A DNA stretch of 38,181 nt from Promethearchaeota archaeon (GTDB lineage: Archaea > Asgardarchaeota > Lokiarchaeia > Sigyniarchaeales > Sigyniarchaeaceae): NCBI GenBank assembly GCA_016932935.1, contig JAFGBX010000068.1:1-38181 (forward strand). The letters run 5' to 3'. The translations under genes were made by a program, and so were the position numbers. Shown here one piece after another: positions 16,318 to 24,862 of the stretch. How positions within the stretch are numbered: position 1 is the first letter of the stretch; every line of letters starts with the position of its first letter. The notes beneath the pieces were generated by a model, which was given only the letters and a program-made list of their open reading frames with translations, had not been told where the DNA came from and searched no databases.

Positions 16318-16959
16318 TCATCGCTGAGTAGGGTGTAAAAACGGCACGTCGCAGATCTGGCAAGATCCCTTCATCAAGAGGCAGACGCGGAGGCAATTCT
16401 CGTGGTAGACGGTCTTGCAGCCCTTGCACCGCCAGATCTCCCCCTCTACGTTTCCGTGGTCGTCCAGGATCTCGCCGTCGCCGAAGGCACACTTCTGATC
16501 CCGCTTCTCCAGGTCATCGGGCGTGACCTTTTCCAGGTTGAGGAGCTCGATCCGGGACAGGTCGATGCTCTGTATGTCGAACGGCTGCTGTGCTTGTGAA
16601 CTCTGCTGCGCCGCGGGTGCTTGGCTGGTGCCCGGATGTTGGAACAAAAGTCTATCATCTGGCGTGCCCCGGCCGAGTATGTGCTCCTGGAGGACGAGCA
16701 CTTCAGCAGTGAAGAGGTCGTCGTCCTTGTGGCGTTCGTTTATCAGTTGGATCAAGAACGCGTAGTCCCGTTTCACCTTGCTGTTCGTCTCCTTGATGAT
16801 GCCGTCCTCGATCTTGAGGAGGTGTTCCTGGAGCTTCGCCTCGGTCTTCTTGTCTATCTTGCCCTGCAACCTCCTCGCAAGATCGTTGTACTCGTTCGCG
16901 ATCTTGAGTACCTTCTTATCCCATGCGGGGTCTGGCGGTATGAGCTTGAAGTCGACCAT
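16318..16959 (-). CDS. Small protein with C-terminal RING-like zinc finger
   Basis: A 213-residue protein. Residues ~1-90 are helical and charged. A Gln/Ala-rich linker follows (~105-125), and the C-terminus (~157-208) has Cys/His in RING/treble-clef order: KCAFGD, WRCKGC, VYHENC, and SCQIC. The second ligand of the first pair is not a Cys (Asp or Gly instead), so the finger is of the Prok-RING type rather than a canonical RING. Such fingers occur in bacterial and archaeal ubiquitin-like and proteolysis proteins and in Asgard archaea; an E3 ligase role is possible but not shown. It is divergent from the DUF447 gene across a double TATA palindrome and precedes the ketose epimerase by 22 bases. 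Confidence 0.6.
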   Translation of the reverse strand: MVDFKLIPPDPAWDKKVLKIANEYNDLARRLQGKIDKKTEAKLQEHLLKIEDGIIKETNSKVKRDYAFLIQLINERHKDDDLFTAEVLVLQEHILGRGTPDDRLLFQHPGTSQAPAAQQSSQAQQPFDIQSIDLSRIELLNLEKVTPDDLEKRDQKCAFGDGEILDDHGNVEGEIWRCKGCKTVYHENCLRVCLLMKGSCQICDVPFLHPTQR

Positions 16960-17012
16960 CTCGAACGGCCTTCGGGGGAGAAATCGTCTGTCACGTGCAC
17001 GGAATGCTTGAT

Positions 17013-17038
17013 TATAAATCCTCTTTCAAGGATTTATA
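17013..17038. promoter_or_regulatory. Palindromic double TATA box (bidirectional promoter)
   Basis: TATAAATCCT at 17013-17022 and its exact reverse complement AGGATTTATA at 17029-17038 are separated by CTTTCA. Each strand therefore reads TATAAATCCT toward its own gene: DUF447 (ATG 17071) to the right and the RING-like protein (ATG 16959) to the left. The two promoters are only 26 bases wide in total, so polymerase loading at one would block the other. It could also be the site of a dimeric regulator. Confidence 0.7.
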
Positions 17039-17070
17039 CTCAAGCGACTCCACGCCGGGTCGATGGATCC

Positions 17071-17814
17071 ATGAACGAGAGAGGTACCAAACGCAACCTC
17101 AAAAGTCCCGCGGTACGTGCCCGTGGGTTCGAGCTGAGGCGTGGCTATTTATACGAGTCCATCGTGGGGGTGCTGGATGCCGAGGGGAACCCGCACCTCG
17201 CCCCCCTCGGCGTTCGTGTGACAGATAAACACGATGACGGGAAGCTCGTGCTCGAAGCACGCGTCTTCACGACCGCGACCACCTACCCCCGCTTGAAGCG
17301 TGGCGGGGAATGCACGGTGCACTTCCCCGGGAGATCCCAGCTCGGCCTGTTCTTCCTCCCGTTCCGCGACGTGCTGCCCGGCCTGCAGGAGGGGGTCGCG
17401 CCGCCGGGCATGATCGGGCGGGGCCGGTCGGTCGCAACGCCGGTACACCTCGGCATCGCGAATTACTTGGAAGCGGGAGTTACCTGGGTCGAGGACGAGG
17501 AGGTCAACGACGCGATCGCTGCACAAGGCGCTGCGGGCTCCCGTCGAGGGGTCTTCCGCCTCTCGTCGCGCGTCGTCGTCGTCAACGACCCCGGATCGAG
17601 TCCCATAACTCGCCAGGACGGCTTGATCCTCGAGTTCCTGGTGAAGGCGAGCCGGTTTCGGTGTTGCCCCCCTGGATCCCACTTGCAACGAGCTACCGTT
17701 TCTGAACTGGCCGGCATCATCGAGAAGATGGACAATGTTGCCCCGGGGGACGACAAGACCGCGCTCGCTCTCCGGGTACTCGAATCGTTCCTGCGGGAGC
17801 TGAACGGCAGCTAG
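17071..17814 (+). CDS. DUF447-family protein
   Basis: A 247-residue protein of the DUF447 family, recognised by YESIVGVLDAEGNPHLAPLGVRV at ~29-50 and the following strand-rich FMN-binding split-barrel pattern. The family is tied to tetrahydromethanopterin synthesis in archaea and in methylotrophic bacteria, where a relative is in the dephospho-H4MPT gene cluster; the biochemical step is not known to me. The start ATG 17071 follows the double TATA by about 33 bases. It is the first gene of a plus-strand run, with 60 bases to the next. The link to C1 chemistry fits the Fe-S genes at 29-33 kb. Confidence 0.82.
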   Translation: MNERGTKRNLKSPAVRARGFELRRGYLYESIVGVLDAEGNPHLAPLGVRVTDKHDDGKLVLEARVFTTATTYPRLKRGGECTVHFPGRSQLGLFFLPFRDVLPGLQEGVAPPGMIGRGRSVATPVHLGIANYLEAGVTWVEDEEVNDAIAAQGAAGSRRGVFRLSSRVVVVNDPGSSPITRQDGLILEFLVKASRFRCCPPGSHLQRATVSELAGIIEKMDNVAPGDDKTALALRVLESFLRELNGS

Positions 17815-17874
17815 TTATATCACGAGTACAAACATCTATGCAAGCATTCTGGGTATGACGAGGCGCGGTGCCCA

Positions 17875-18318
17875 ATGCAAAAGAACACCCAGACCAGGAT
17901 CAAGTCGTTCCTCGAGCAGAAGGACCTACGGTACGAGGTCGTCGACGATAGCACCATCATCGTGCCCTACGAGATCGAGCGGCGGTTGTTCAAGCCCCTC
18001 GTCTCGATCAACGGCTCGTGGATCGTCGTCTCGTGCCTCATCGTCGAGGGGAAGGATCTGCCGTCGACCGAGGTTGGTTATCTCCTCAAGCTGTTCAAGA
18101 GCATGCTGGTCGCCACCCACAACTTGCCCGAGATCAATTTCGACGTGGACGGCGAAAACAACATATATGCGAGCGTCGACATGCGCGCGGACATCACCGA
18201 TTACAACAACTTTTTCAGCGAGTTCTTTGCCGTGCCGTATGGCGTGAAGCATTTCATCGAAAAGATAGCGCCCTCGATGGATCCCAAGATCGAAGTCAAG
18301 GGCTGCGGGGACACGTGA
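17875..18318 (+). CDS. YbjN/type III chaperone-like small protein
   Basis: A 147-residue protein that I cannot name. Its pattern of an N-terminal helix (IKSFLEQKDL), strands (YEVVDDSTIIVPY and SWIVVSCLIV), a helix with LLKLFKSMLVAT, strand pairs (EINFDVDGENNIYASVDM) and a last helix before FFAVPYGVKHFI matches the YbjN/secretion-chaperone fold, which usually binds another protein. The start is ATG 17875. It has 39 bases to the GH57 gene downstream, so it may be a partner of the glucan enzymes. TATA-like AGTTATATCA at ~17813 could give it a separate promoter. Confidence 0.55.
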   Translation: MQKNTQTRIKSFLEQKDLRYEVVDDSTIIVPYEIERRLFKPLVSINGSWIVVSCLIVEGKDLPSTEVGYLLKLFKSMLVATHNLPEINFDVDGENNIYASVDMRADITDYNNFFSEFFAVPYGVKHFIEKIAPSMDPKIEVKGCGDT

Positions 18319-18357
18319 ACAAGGCATCCGCCACCACAAAACCGAGGCGTTCAACCG

Positions 18358-20418
18358 ATGGAGAAGGTAAACCTCCCTATTGTATTGCATTTTCACCAGC
18401 CCGTCGATAACTTCGACCATGTAATCGAGGGCGTCTACAAGCGTTGTTACGAGCCCTTGATGGATCGCATCAAGGATTCCAAGGTCAAGTTCACGATGCA
18501 CTTCACCGGTTCTATGCTGGACTGGTTCGAGAACAAGCACCCCGACTACCTCCAGACCGTCAAGGATCTCTGCTATTCCGGCCAGGTCGAACTCATCAGC
18601 GGCGGCTATTACGAGCCCATATTGCCGGCCATCCCTGACGATGACAAGCTCGGCCAAATAAAGCTCCTCACGGAGAAGATCAAGAAGGATTTCGGCATCC
18701 AACCCAAGGGTATGTGGCTGGCCGAACGGGTCTGGGAACCCTACCTCCCCCGCATCATCGCCAAGGCTGGCCTGGAATACGTCATCCTCGACGACAACCA
18801 TTTCAAATCCTGCGGGTTCGAGGAGGCGGACACTTACCACCACTACACGACCGAAGAATCGGGAAACGTGATAAAAGTATTCCCGATCAACGAACCCGTT
18901 CGTTACCTTGCCCCATGGCAGCCAGTCTGGAAGCTCCGGGGATACCTGGACGGGGTGAAGACGGACGCGGGGGATCGCATCGTGCTCTACATGGCGGATG
19001 CCGAGAAGCTGGGCGAGTGGGGGACGACACACCAGCTCTGTTACGTTCGTGGGCACGACGGCGAGGCCCCGTTCGTTGAAGAATTCATCAAGTTCATCGA
19101 GACCACGGATTGGGTGAAGTCACTCACGCTGTCGGAATGTTTAAAGCTCCAACCTCGTGGCCTCGTCTACTTGCCGAACGCGTCGTATGATAAAATGGAG
19201 GAATGGGTGCTTCCGACGCCTTCACGCTGCAAGATCGAGTCCATCAAGGAGAAGATCAAGCGCAACGAGATCAACGTGCCTCATGAACTCGACTTGGATC
19301 GCTTCGTGAAGGGTGGATTCTGGCGGTACTTCATGGTGAAGTATCCCGAGGTCAATAACATGCACAAAAAGGTGCTGCACGTCCACGACATGATCCTCAA
19401 GTACGAGGTCGAGACCGGCGACAAGCTCGGCGTTGCGGACGCGTGGCGCGAGTTGTACATGGCGGAAGCTAACGATTCCTACTGGCACGGGCAGTTCGGC
19501 GGCGTTTACTTCAGCTTCTTGCGGCACTCGGTCTATAAGCACGCGATCGAGGCGGAGAAGAAGGTGCAGGCGTTGTACCGGGCGGTGAAGCGGCGGGCGT
19601 TGACCCCCAAGGTGCGATCGATCCCGTTCTTGAAGGACGGCTTGAAGCAAGTGCTCCTAGAAACATCGAAGGCCAACGTCTATATCAATCCCGAGGACGG
19701 CGGCACGCTGTTCGAGCTCGACTACAAGCCGGTCTCGTACAACTTGATGAACACGCTCGCGAGGTGGCAAGAGGCCTACCACCTCGGCGGCAACAGCCGT
19801 GATCTCGTCGCGGACAGTTACCGGAAGGTCGCGATGCGCGACCACATCGCACGCCGCGGCGTGAGCCCGGAGGACTTCAAGCGGAATGCGTTCGAGGGAC
19901 TCGGCGGGTTCGCCACGGGGGCATTCATAGTCGACACGACCGATTCGGATGGCTTCCGGATCCAGGTGAACCTAAAGCGCGAGGGGAAGGTAGAAGGGAT
20001 GGCGGTCAGCGTTGACAAGCGCGTCATGCTCAAGGAAGACACCGACGAGTTGCAAGTCAAATACCGCATCCAGGACACCCCGGCTGACTTTCTCGAAAAG
20101 TACGATTTTATGGTCGAGTTCCCCGTTTACTTCAACGGCGACCCGAAAGAGTTCGTGCTGCGCCACGAGGGTGGCGAGGGGAACCCCCTCGATGGGCGTG
20201 TGTTCCAAGGGTCGCGTTTCACCCTCGTCGATGGTACTTACGGGCTCTTGCTGGGGTTCGAGCTGTCTTGCCCGTTCAGAATTTGGACGTATTCCCATGA
20301 CACCTATTCGCGGATGAACACAGACGATTACCAATCCCGGTACCAAGCCATTGGTATGGTCTTGCTCCCATCTGAAAAGGAATTCAAGATTTCGGTGAAG
20401 ATGGGAACCGGTAAGTAG
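18358..20418 (+). CDS. GH57 4-alpha-glucanotransferase (amylomaltase-type)
   Basis: A 686-residue GH57 enzyme close to Thermococcus litoralis 4-alpha-glucanotransferase (659 residues). The nucleophile is E123 (GMWLAERVWEP) and the acid/base is D214 (LYMADAEKLGEWG), the same residue numbers as in that enzyme. The first domain starts LPIVLHFHQP; a C-terminal beta-rich domain (~400-686) matches the DUF1925/DUF1926 part, with LARWQEAYHL and LGGFATGAF. It transfers maltosyl and longer units between alpha-1,4-glucans. No signal peptide is visible, so it is cytoplasmic. The next gene starts five bases after its stop, so the two are almost certainly in one operon. Confidence in the 4-alpha-glucanotransferase function is higher than for the first GH57. 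Confidence 0.9.
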   Translation: MEKVNLPIVLHFHQPVDNFDHVIEGVYKRCYEPLMDRIKDSKVKFTMHFTGSMLDWFENKHPDYLQTVKDLCYSGQVELISGGYYEPILPAIPDDDKLGQIKLLTEKIKKDFGIQPKGMWLAERVWEPYLPRIIAKAGLEYVILDDNHFKSCGFEEADTYHHYTTEESGNVIKVFPINEPVRYLAPWQPVWKLRGYLDGVKTDAGDRIVLYMADAEKLGEWGTTHQLCYVRGHDGEAPFVEEFIKFIETTDWVKSLTLSECLKLQPRGLVYLPNASYDKMEEWVLPTPSRCKIESIKEKIKRNEINVPHELDLDRFVKGGFWRYFMVKYPEVNNMHKKVLHVHDMILKYEVETGDKLGVADAWRELYMAEANDSYWHGQFGGVYFSFLRHSVYKHAIEAEKKVQALYRAVKRRALTPKVRSIPFLKDGLKQVLLETSKANVYINPEDGGTLFELDYKPVSYNLMNTLARWQEAYHLGGNSRDLVADSYRKVAMRDHIARRGVSPEDFKRNAFEGLGGFATGAFIVDTTDSDGFRIQVNLKREGKVEGMAVSVDKRVMLKEDTDELQVKYRIQDTPADFLEKYDFMVEFPVYFNGDPKEFVLRHEGGEGNPLDGRVFQGSRFTLVDGTYGLLLGFELSCPFRIWTYSHDTYSRMNTDDYQSRYQAIGMVLLPSEKEFKISVKMGTGK

Positions 20419-20423
20419 AAGCC

Positions 20424-21704
20424 GTGAAATTGATGGTCGAGGCAACAGCATCAATGGAGGCCCATGCCGGGGTTCTGGAGATCGAAAAGATCCCCTTCAT
20501 GAATTGGGGCATCATTTCCCGGTACAATTTTTACACTTTCAAGAACGTGCCCGTGAAGCGCTGGGATCCCTTGAGTTCGGCAGCGATCGAGTTGCACGAG
20601 TACGGCACTACGGTCAGGCTGCCGAAGCAGTTCGGGCATTACTCCTACCTTTCTCCCGTACGGGCGTCTCGCTCCAACCAGTTCAAGGACATCCCCCTTG
20701 ATTCGAAATGCACTCGCGAATTCATAGACATCTTCAAGGCAACCGTCGACGCGCGCGAGTACATCGCTTCGGATGGCCAGAAGATAGGCGATGCGCATTC
20801 GATCACGATCTGTGACGGGACGAGGCGGCTGGACAATCCGTTTTCGCTGCAGCCCCGGATCAGGCCCACGCAGGAGAAGGCGATCACGTTTATCAACAAG
20901 TACCCCGCCATGTGCCGGGTCGTGGAACCCGACATCAAAGATTACATCGAGAAGTTCCTCGACGACAACGCGAAGATCGCGATGGGCGTCAACTTGCTTT
21001 CGACGCCTCGGGAGTACGGCGAGCACTTCGAGGACCTCCCGATCGACACGATCGCATCGCTGTTCCAGTCCATGATCGAGGGCATCAAGTACGTGAAGGA
21101 GGAATCGAACAAGCACGGCATGCATTTCATCCCCGTCTCCCCCTTTTTCAACATCGGCAGCAAAGTCGGGGGCAGCGTTCCTCGGTTGCACGGCCAGGTC
21201 TACATCGATCTGGTAGAGAACGGCCACGGCAGCCGGATGGAGAACATGCTCAAGGCATTCGCCGAGATGAAGAGGCGCGGCGCCTGCCAGCTCTGCCAGT
21301 CCAAGCACGAGTCTGGCACGCGTGCCATCGTGGTGTCGGAACATTGGGTGCTGTTCAGTTCCGGGAGCCCGATACGGAACTACCACCTCCGCCTCGCGCC
21401 ACGGGAACACGTCGAGCGGATAGACGACCTCACGGCGCCGCAGATCAGGAACTTGTGCTTGCTGTTGCAGCTCACGAGCAAAGCGTTGAACAAGCTCGGC
21501 GTGGAAAGGAACAGGAACCTCATCATCAACACGAAACCGTACGGGTACGATTCTTACTTCCATATCTTCCTCGATCTCATCCCTTTCGAGACGATCGGAG
21601 GCGCGGAAATGGCGGATTCAATGCGCGTGGTGCGAACCAGCCCCCTTGCCGTCGCCGAGGACATGAGGAATGCCATCAACGAAGTAACGCAAGAACCAGA
21701 TTGA
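20424..21704 (+). CDS. GalT-like / ADP-glucose phosphorylase-like nucleotidyltransferase
   Basis: A 426-residue protein (GTG start at 20424; ATG 20433 and 20454 are alternatives) with two HIT-fold halves in the order seen in GalT and plant ADP-glucose phosphorylase. The first half has FFNIGSKVGGSVPRLHGQ, where the usual HPHxQ is R254-L255-H256-G-Q; the nucleophile His256 is kept but the zinc-ligand His is Arg, and there is no N-terminal CxxC, so the N-terminal zinc site appears lost. The second half starts CQLCQ and continues EHWVLFSS and NYHLRLAPREH, matching the second GalT half. It probably moves a nucleotidyl group between a sugar phosphate and a nucleoside phosphate; substrate unknown. 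It sits between a GH57 and a maltokinase-like gene. Confidence 0.72.
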   Translation: MKLMVEATASMEAHAGVLEIEKIPFMNWGIISRYNFYTFKNVPVKRWDPLSSAAIELHEYGTTVRLPKQFGHYSYLSPVRASRSNQFKDIPLDSKCTREFIDIFKATVDAREYIASDGQKIGDAHSITICDGTRRLDNPFSLQPRIRPTQEKAITFINKYPAMCRVVEPDIKDYIEKFLDDNAKIAMGVNLLSTPREYGEHFEDLPIDTIASLFQSMIEGIKYVKEESNKHGMHFIPVSPFFNIGSKVGGSVPRLHGQVYIDLVENGHGSRMENMLKAFAEMKRRGACQLCQSKHESGTRAIVVSEHWVLFSSGSPIRNYHLRLAPREHVERIDDLTAPQIRNLCLLLQLTSKALNKLGVERNRNLIINTKPYGYDSYFHIFLDLIPFETIGGAEMADSMRVVRTSPLAVAEDMRNAINEVTQEPD

Positions 21705-21726
21705 ACGGTCAGTTGGACATGGGTGA

Positions 21727-23490
21727 ATGAAAATGACGTCGCTCCTTACGGAATACCCCGTTGACGCCGATTTCACGAGGGAATCGCTCCACCGCCTGTC
21801 ATGGGCGGCACCATATTTCACGGAGACGTTGCACAGTTTCCGGTGGGCTGGATTATCCGGATTGGTTCTGGATCGAGGAGACGTCTCGACTATTGGATTC
21901 ATGCCCGTACTTGCCTCAGATGAAAAGGAGGCGTCTGGCTTCGCGATCCTGGCAGTGCGAAAGGGGGATCCGGCCCTGCCGTCATTGTTTGCGGTTCCCT
22001 TGGGTATGAGCATCGAACCGAGTGGGGATCCTAGTCCCGCCCTTTCACGCGGCACCGGGGCACGTTTCCAGTTCAAGAACGGGGTCAGCGTACTTGCAAG
22101 GATCCTTATCGACGATGTGGCCTTCTGGAAGAAGCTCGGGTGGGCGATATTGGGCCAGTCCATCACGTATGAAGGGCTGTTGATCGACATGCTCGATCCA
22201 GGCTTCTCTAGCGGGATGAGAACCGCCAGCACCTTGCCAGCTGGTGATGCGGCGGAATTAGCTTTCCTGGGGGGAGGCGACACGACGAACATCGTGATCA
22301 AGTTCAAGGTGCCATCGAGCCCGGGGCTCGACTTCGTCCTCAAGTTCTATCCCCGCATCGCATTCAACACGGCGAGATTCTTGAACGACATGCTCGCGAG
22401 CGCCAAGTTCCATCATTTCGCCCGCCTGGTAGCTGCATGCGATTATAAGATGGAAACCGTTTCGCGGTTCTTTCACGACTCGATGTTGGGAGCGTTTTTC
22501 GACCAAGTTGAAGTCGCTTGTTCGTCGTTGAACGTCCCCGTGAACCGCTTTTTCCCGTTCATCCACTTGATACAATACATCCCTGGGAACGGCGATGGCG
22601 GCATGCCCTTCTGGAATTCGGCGGCAAGCCCGCACCAGAGCGGGGCCGATCTCCCCGGGCAAGACGTCGTCGGCCTAGCTTTTAAACTGGGGAAGACGGT
22701 CGCGGAATTCCACCAAGCTCTCCGGGAGAAAGGGGTTCGGCCAGGGGATGACATGCACGCGCAGCTCCACAAGCAAATCCAGAAAGTAACGGCACAATTC
22801 AATAGCGTCAAGGCCCATCTATCCACGTATCAGCAGTCCCTCCCCGGGGAGTTGAGCGAGATGTTCTCGGGTCTTTTACAGATGCTAGACCTTGAGGTGA
22901 TCACCAGGAAGGTGGTTCCTGATGGCACCGAATACCAGGAGGCCAAGCTCCAGTATATCCACCAGGATCTCCACATGGGCCAGCTCATGTTCATAGATGC
23001 GCTCGGGGAGTTCAGCATCCTCGATCTGGAAGGCGATCCACAGCTCCCATGGAAAGAACGGCTCGGGTGCTCTCCCGTCGAGCGGGATCTGGCTTCGCTC
23101 GTTCGATCATTATCTTACATCAAGATCGCGGCATTACGGAAAAGAATCGAGACCGAGCTCAAGGATGTCGGTGAAAACGTTCCCAGGTTCACCGAGCTGT
23201 ATCCTCTCCTTTTCTTGACGCCATCAAACCTCGTCGATTGCTTGTATTCCCGCGTTCCCCCGGCCACTAAGGATGCCATTGCCGGGCTCGTCAAGACGTT
23301 GAACGCATGGGAGAGAAACCTCCAGGGATTCATCATCGGCGCCTACGCCGAGGAACGGCCGATCCGCGAGAAGATCCTTCTGTATTTCAAGCTGCAAAGG
23401 ATCTTGAACGAGATCACGTATGAGATCAAGTTCCGGCCGACGAACGTCTTCGTCCCTTGCATGGGCTTGCTCGAGTTGGTAGGCACATGA
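21727..23490 (+). CDS. Maltokinase-like sugar kinase
   Basis: A 587-residue protein. The N-terminal ~210 residues resemble the maltokinase cap and lead to NIVIKFKVPSSPG and LDFVLKFYPR, the strands that hold the ATP-binding lysine. The kinase core has YIHQDLHMGQ with catalytic-base Asp414 and ILDLEGDPQLP with metal-binding Asp433, as in maltokinase (HGDyHLGQ and DFEGEP). That enzyme uses ATP to make maltose 1-phosphate. It is longer than mycobacterial maltokinase (~455 residues), through the N-terminal part and an insert at ~270-310. ATG 21727 or 21733 could be the start. In bacteria this kinase feeds GlgE; no GlgE is seen here, so the fate of the product is open. Confidence 0.75.
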   Translation: MKMTSLLTEYPVDADFTRESLHRLSWAAPYFTETLHSFRWAGLSGLVLDRGDVSTIGFMPVLASDEKEASGFAILAVRKGDPALPSLFAVPLGMSIEPSGDPSPALSRGTGARFQFKNGVSVLARILIDDVAFWKKLGWAILGQSITYEGLLIDMLDPGFSSGMRTASTLPAGDAAELAFLGGGDTTNIVIKFKVPSSPGLDFVLKFYPRIAFNTARFLNDMLASAKFHHFARLVAACDYKMETVSRFFHDSMLGAFFDQVEVACSSLNVPVNRFFPFIHLIQYIPGNGDGGMPFWNSAASPHQSGADLPGQDVVGLAFKLGKTVAEFHQALREKGVRPGDDMHAQLHKQIQKVTAQFNSVKAHLSTYQQSLPGELSEMFSGLLQMLDLEVITRKVVPDGTEYQEAKLQYIHQDLHMGQLMFIDALGEFSILDLEGDPQLPWKERLGCSPVERDLASLVRSLSYIKIAALRKRIETELKDVGENVPRFTELYPLLFLTPSNLVDCLYSRVPPATKDAIAGLVKTLNAWERNLQGFIIGAYAEERPIREKILLYFKLQRILNEITYEIKFRPTNVFVPCMGLLELVGT

Positions 23491-23560
23491 ACGATCTCCC
23501 GAAACTGAAATCGGAATGCAAGGAGGGAGCCAGTGTTATATGGGGTGCGTTTCCAACGCA

Positions 23561-23570
23561 ATTTAAATAA
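23561..23570 (+). promoter_or_regulatory. TATA-like box upstream of the nucleotidyltransferase gene
   Basis: ATTTAAATAA lies 45 bases before ATG 23606 in a 115-base gap after the maltokinase-like gene, so the nucleotidyltransferase probably has its own promoter. Confidence 0.55.
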
Positions 23571-23605
23571 GATTGCTTGAATATGCATACCTCTTGGTGA
23601 CGTGT

Positions 23606-24763
23606 ATGGATAGATGGACCGGTGTCATCCTGGCAGGCGGGTTGGGCTCGCGGCTCTTTCCTCTGACCCAAGACATCCCGAAACCGCTCGTCCAGGTGGC
23701 TGGGAAGTCGATGCTCGACTTTGCCATAGACCACCTCCGGTACGCCGGCATCAAGAAGATCATCATCGTGCTGAAGCACATGGGCGAGAAGATTCGCCAG
23801 CACATGGAGAAGCACTGGTTCAACGATGCAGCCCGCCTCGGCGACCTTGACATCCAGATCCCGCACGTCGATTCGAAGGACACGGCAGACGCGCTCCGCG
23901 CAGTGGATCACCTCATTGACACGGATCACATCCTCGTGTCGATGGGCGACATCGTCACCAACCTCCCGTTGAAACAGTTCCTGGACTTTCACATGTCGAA
24001 GCGGGGGTTCGCCACGATAAGCATGAAGGCGGTGGACGAACCGACGCAATATGGCGTCGTCATCATCGACTCCGATAAGAAGATCCACACGTTCCTCGAA
24101 AAGCCTGATAGCCAGGAACTTTACGTGAGCTCGATGATCCAACGTTCGGACATGTTCCAGCACACGAACCTCATCAACACAGGCATCTACGCCTTTAACA
24201 AGGAGATCCTCCAGATCCTCCGAAAGGAGCGCCAGCTGATGGACTTCGGGAAGCATGTCTTCAGGTTCCTCCTCGAGAACAAGTACCCCATCTACGGCTT
24301 CGTTGAGAACTACTACTGGATGGACGTCGGCCAGCCGAGGCCCTACCTCTGGGCGAACTGGGATCTCCTGCGAAAGTATGGCTGGCCCATCACCCCAAGG
24401 GGCGTGGAGCACGACGGTGGTCTCTGGTACGAGAGCTTCCCGACCCATGGGGAGGGTCTCAAGATCGACAAGCCTTCGTTCATCGGGAACAACGTTAGCC
24501 TTGGAAGCAGGGTATCTATTCATTCTTTGAGCGTGATCTGCGATGACGTGGAAATAGGAAACGAAACCACGATCGATAAGAGCGTCGTTTGGGAAAGCGT
24601 CAAGATCGGCTCGAAATGCACGATCCGCGAGTCGATCGTGTGCTCCGGTGCGAAGATAGGTGATGGCGTGGAATTAAACGAGTGCGTGGTCGGGCCGGGA
24701 ACGGCGATAGAACCCGGATCGAGGCGGCAGTACGAGAAGATCGTGCGACCTGGGCATAAGTAG
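23606..24763 (+). CDS. NDP-sugar pyrophosphorylase (glucose-1-phosphate nucleotidyltransferase family)
   Basis: A 385-residue protein with an N-terminal nucleotidyltransferase fold: GVILAGGLGSRLFPLT binds the nucleotide, IPKPLVQVAGKSMLDFAI binds the sugar phosphate, and ILVSMGDIVTN carries the metal-binding Asp. The last ~120 residues are left-handed beta-helix repeats (IGNNVSLGSRVSI, DVEIGNETTI, VKIGSKCTI, AKIGDGVEL). It joins an NTP and a sugar 1-phosphate to make an NDP-sugar. Glucose, mannose or N-acetylglucosamine are possible; context favours glucose for glucan metabolism. ATG 23606 is preferred over an upstream TTG because the family starts with a short run before GVILAGG and the TATA box fits. 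Confidence 0.88.
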   Translation: MDRWTGVILAGGLGSRLFPLTQDIPKPLVQVAGKSMLDFAIDHLRYAGIKKIIIVLKHMGEKIRQHMEKHWFNDAARLGDLDIQIPHVDSKDTADALRAVDHLIDTDHILVSMGDIVTNLPLKQFLDFHMSKRGFATISMKAVDEPTQYGVVIIDSDKKIHTFLEKPDSQELYVSSMIQRSDMFQHTNLINTGIYAFNKEILQILRKERQLMDFGKHVFRFLLENKYPIYGFVENYYWMDVGQPRPYLWANWDLLRKYGWPITPRGVEHDGGLWYESFPTHGEGLKIDKPSFIGNNVSLGSRVSIHSLSVICDDVEIGNETTIDKSVVWESVKIGSKCTIRESIVCSGAKIGDGVELNECVVGPGTAIEPGSRRQYEKIVRPGHK

Positions 24764-24820
24764 TGGCACCACACCCGTACTGGGCGAAACGCATGCAGGA
24801 TGAACCTTCATGAAAGAGTG

Positions 24821-24832
24821 TTAAAATAAAAG
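24821..24832 (-). terminator. T-run after the minus-strand membrane-protein gene
   Basis: On the minus strand CCTTTTATTTTAA lies about 30-42 bases after the stop at 24863, in a 99-base gap with no other gene. It is a likely archaeal terminator. Confidence 0.4.
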
Positions 24833-24862
24833 GGGAAACAAACCAGAATACCGGCTCCTTGA

